From Acidobacteriota bacterium (GTDB lineage Bacteria > Acidobacteriota > Terriglobia > UBA7540): a stretch of 7,664 nt of DNA. The stretch's first letter is position 1. Each line of letters begins with the position of its first letter. The notes beneath the pieces were generated by a model that was not told the origin of the DNA, ran no database searches, and saw nothing but the letters and a program-made list of their open reading frames with translations. Of the stretch, positions 5,753 to 7,664 are shown piece by piece. Made by a program: the position numbers and the translations under genes. The stretch lies in NCBI GenBank assembly GCA_003165615.1, contig PLWR01000742.1, forward strand, positions 129-7,792, in the 5' to 3' direction.

Positions 5753-6595
5753 ATGAATGCAAAACGCCTCACCCATGAAGATTTGAAGCAGTATCGGGTG
5801 GATGGATATCTATTGGTTCACGGAATGTTGAGCGGGGAGGAAGTAGAACTCCTCGGCCGCACCGCGCGGCAGGATAGAGTTCTCGACCAGCATGCCCAGG
5901 GACGCGCCGACGGCGAGGGCGGAACGGTTCGGCTTTCGCTGTGGAACCACCCCACTGACACCATCTACGGCGCCATCGCCCGCTCTGAATCCATGGTTAC
6001 GCACGCCGAACAGATCCTCGAGGGTGAGGTCTACCACTACCACTCCAAGATGATTATGAAAGACGCCAAGGTGGGCGGCGCGTGGGCATGGCACCAGGAC
6101 TATGGCTACTGGTATCAGAACGGAGTCCTCTTTCCGCTGCTTACCAGCGCCTTCATCGCCGTCGATCCAGCCACACGGCAGAACGGCTGCCTGCAGGTGA
6201 TTCGCGGCTCCCATCATGCCGGGCGCATTGAGCATGTGCTGACCGGCGACCAGGCCGGAGCCGACCAGGAGCGCGTGGAAAAACTGCTGGAGCGCCAGGA
6301 ACTCGTTTACGTTGAGATGGAGCCGGGCGACACGCTCTTCTTTCACGCCAATCTGCTCCACCGCTCTGACCAGAACCACTCCGACCATCCGCGCTGGTCC
6401 ATGATCGTCTGCTACAACGCGGCCAGAAACAATCCCTACAAAGAGTCGCACCATCCCCGCTACACGCCTCTCAATAAGCTCCCCGACTCGGCCATTCTCG
6501 AAGTGGGCGCTCGCCGCTTCGGCGTGGAAAGTGAAGACGCCGGATTCCTTGACATCAGTGAAGATCACAGCGCAGTCAGCCTGAGGAAGTCATGA
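5753..6595 (+). CDS. Phytanoyl-CoA dioxygenase (PhyH) family oxygenase
   Basis: The 280-residue product is a cytoplasmic Fe(II)/2-oxoglutarate-dependent oxygenase of the PhyH family, which hydroxylates small molecules while decarboxylating 2-oxoglutarate. The metal triad is visible: H114-x-D116 in 'WAWHQDYGYW' and the distal H203 in 'FFHANLLHRSD'. R214 ('DHPRWSM') is placed to bind the 2-oxoglutarate carboxylate. 'GDTLFFHANLLHRS' and the Q-N-G-C-L-Q-V-I-R-G-S-H stretch (143-154) are typical of the family. Length is normal. I start at ATG 5753 because GGAGG lies 5 nt upstream (5743-5747). The ATG at 5681 opens the same frame but has no ribosome site. The stop codon overlaps the next gene's start (ATGA), so the two are probably translationally coupled. 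The substrate cannot be told from the sequence; nothing suggests phytanoyl-CoA itself. Confidence 0.9.
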   Translation: MNAKRLTHEDLKQYRVDGYLLVHGMLSGEEVELLGRTARQDRVLDQHAQGRADGEGGTVRLSLWNHPTDTIYGAIARSESMVTHAEQILEGEVYHYHSKMIMKDAKVGGAWAWHQDYGYWYQNGVLFPLLTSAFIAVDPATRQNGCLQVIRGSHHAGRIEHVLTGDQAGADQERVEKLLERQELVYVEMEPGDTLFFHANLLHRSDQNHSDHPRWSMIVCYNAARNNPYKESHHPRYTPLNKLPDSAILEVGARRFGVESEDAGFLDISEDHSAVSLRKS

Positions 6596-7428
6596 CCAAT
6601 CCCGCCACGCACAGCCTCGGCTGTTACATGAACCTTGGTTCGCTCGAAGCGTCCGTTCGTACCTCGGACGCATCCTTTCACGCCATCCGCGAAGCCGGAT
6701 ACGACGGAGTTCAGTTTGGCGATTTTCCGACTATAGACCGGGTGAAAGCCGCGCACGCTCTCGGCCTGGGCGTCTGCGGCAGCGGAAGAATCAACGCGCC
6801 CGCGGAAGCGTCTCCACTCGCGCAGAAGGGCATGGACAGCGGCTTCGAGTGCCTCACCGTGCATGTGGGATGGGGCACCGAGGACGATCCCGAAGTCGAT
6901 CGGCTGGCCGCCTCCGTCATTGAAGCTTCTCAGAAGCATCGCATTCCACTCTACGTTGAAACCCATCGCGCCACCATTCTCCAGGACTTTTGGCGCGCCG
7001 TTCAGTTGGTCAAGCGCTTTCCTGAGCTTGAAATCAATTGCGATTTTTCGCATTGGTACACGGGACAGGAGATGGTCTATGGAGGCATTGAGAAGAAGAT
7101 TGAATTCATTCGTCCGGTGATTGAGCGTATGGGATTCATTCACGCCCGCATCGGAAATCCAGGTTGTATTCAAGTCGACATAGGCGATGGAGATTCCGCC
7201 AGTCGCCCCTACGTCGGTCATTTCTGTACCGTATGGACGCAGGTCTTCGCCGCCTATCTCAGCAAGCCGGCAACGCACCGTTTCTGCTTCGCCACCGAGC
7301 TACTCGGCCCGGAGATCTACTACGCGCGCACCTTCAATGGAAAAGAAGAAAGCAACCGCTGGGAGCAGGCGCTGGTTCTGGTCAAGCTGGCCAAGCAATG
7401 TTTTAGCAAAGCGCGGAGTCAGGCGTAA
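6592..7428 (+). CDS. Sugar phosphate isomerase/epimerase-like TIM barrel
   Basis: The 278-residue product belongs to the xylose-isomerase-like TIM-barrel group (AP endonuclease 2 fold), which includes sugar, polyol and keto-acid isomerases and epimerases. Residues positioned like the metal and catalytic ligands are visible at strand ends: E123 in 'LYVETHRAT', D151 and H154 in 'NCDFSHWY', H184 and R186 in 'FIHARIGNPG', and E236 in 'CFATELLGP'. An early strand gives 'AGYDGVQFGDFP' (35-46). No signal peptide is present, so it acts in the cytoplasm. It starts at the ATGA overlap with the upstream oxygenase and ends 21 nt before the convergent gluQRS stop. The partnership suggests both act on one small molecule, perhaps a carbohydrate or cyclitol-like compound, but the substrate is unknown. 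Confidence 0.88.
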   Translation: MTNPATHSLGCYMNLGSLEASVRTSDASFHAIREAGYDGVQFGDFPTIDRVKAAHALGLGVCGSGRINAPAEASPLAQKGMDSGFECLTVHVGWGTEDDPEVDRLAASVIEASQKHRIPLYVETHRATILQDFWRAVQLVKRFPELEINCDFSHWYTGQEMVYGGIEKKIEFIRPVIERMGFIHARIGNPGCIQVDIGDGDSASRPYVGHFCTVWTQVFAAYLSKPATHRFCFATELLGPEIYYARTFNGKEESNRWEQALVLVKLAKQCFSKARSQA

Positions 7429-7449
7429 GCGGCGATCAGCAAATACCCC

Positions 7450-7664
7450 TCACGCTTCCACCGGCAACTCCGCCGCCAGAATATTCATCGGCGTAAGCCC
7501 GCGCTGACGCAGTGCGCGCAAGCTCAGCGAGTCGTGGCGCTTAGCCAGCCGCCGGCCGTTATGGTCCACCACCAACCGGCAGTGGTACCAGCGGGGATTC
7601 TGGTATCCCAGTGCGCGATTAAGCAGAATTTGCCGTGCGGTGGACTTCAGCAGGTCCGCCCCGC
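7450..7664 (-). CDS. gluQRS: GluQRS, glutamyl-Q tRNA(Asp) synthetase (C-terminal fragment)
   Basis: Seventy codons of the C-terminal end are present; the gene begins beyond the right edge on the minus strand. GluQRS is a truncated glutamyl-tRNA synthetase paralogue that attaches glutamate to queuosine at position 34 of tRNA(Asp). The fragment opens with 'GADLLKSTARQILLNRALGY', continues 'HCRLVVDHNGRRLAKRHDSL' (the KMSKS-like loop is AKRHD at 40-44 of the fragment) and ends only about 26 residues later. That short tail, with no anticodon-binding domain, distinguishes GluQRS from full-length GltX. The stop TGA is at 7450-7452 and is convergent with the isomerase gene, 21 nt away. Confidence 0.9.
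   Translation of the reverse strand, partial: GADLLKSTARQILLNRALGYQNPRWYHCRLVVDHNGRRLAKRHDSLSLRALRQRGLTPMNILAAELPVEA

Noticed and set aside
5810..6568. A 252-codon minus-strand frame opposite the oxygenase gene
   Set aside because: The plus-strand frame has the intact catalytic motifs of a known family; the antisense frame has no motif or ribosome site.
6565..7278. A 237-codon minus-strand frame opposite the isomerase gene
   Set aside because: Shadow of a clear TIM-barrel gene; no recognisable domain.

Overview
The window looks like a piece of an acidobacterial chromosome, probably class Terriglobia. The main reason is the 565-residue outer-membrane protein, which joins an OmpA-type barrel, two Cys-containing Ig-like repeats and a divergent OmpA C-terminus ending near a 'NYLVPSGADF' motif, an arrangement I associate with that group. 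The moderately GC-rich composition and the secreted lineage-type hypothetical protein fit. This is inference from recognition, not a search.

Layout, left to right: (1) the C-terminal end of mnmA (+), the tRNA U34 2-thiouridylase; (2) a secreted Cys-containing hypothetical protein (+); (3) a convergent gap holding two tandem GC-rich hairpins and a further composite stem-loop; (4) three minus-strand envelope genes, read right to left as a lipoprotein, a YtxH-domain protein and a DUF948 (YtxG-like) membrane protein; (5) a divergent promoter region; (6) the large OmpA-like protein (+) followed by a 12-bp stem-loop; (7) a 400-nt gap in which the second half holds a decayed RelE/ParE-type toxin gene, split by frameshifts; (8) a tightly coupled two-gene operon (+), a phytanoyl-CoA dioxygenase-family Fe(II)/2-oxoglutarate oxygenase overlapping by 4 nt with a sugar-phosphate isomerase/epimerase-like TIM barrel; (9) on the minus strand at the right edge, the C-terminal end of gluQRS, the glutamyl-queuosine tRNA(Asp) synthetase.

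Functionally the centre is an envelope cluster: lipoprotein, YtxH and DUF948 stress-type proteins, and an outer-membrane protein. It is followed by a small metabolic operon of unknown substrate. Both ends are enzymes acting on tRNA wobble position 34, which is probably coincidence. I see no CRISPR array, prophage, insertion sequence, tRNA or rRNA. The most novel-looking items are the oxygenase/isomerase pair, the toxin relic, and the tandem palindromic element. None amounts to clear evidence of an undescribed defence or mobile system.
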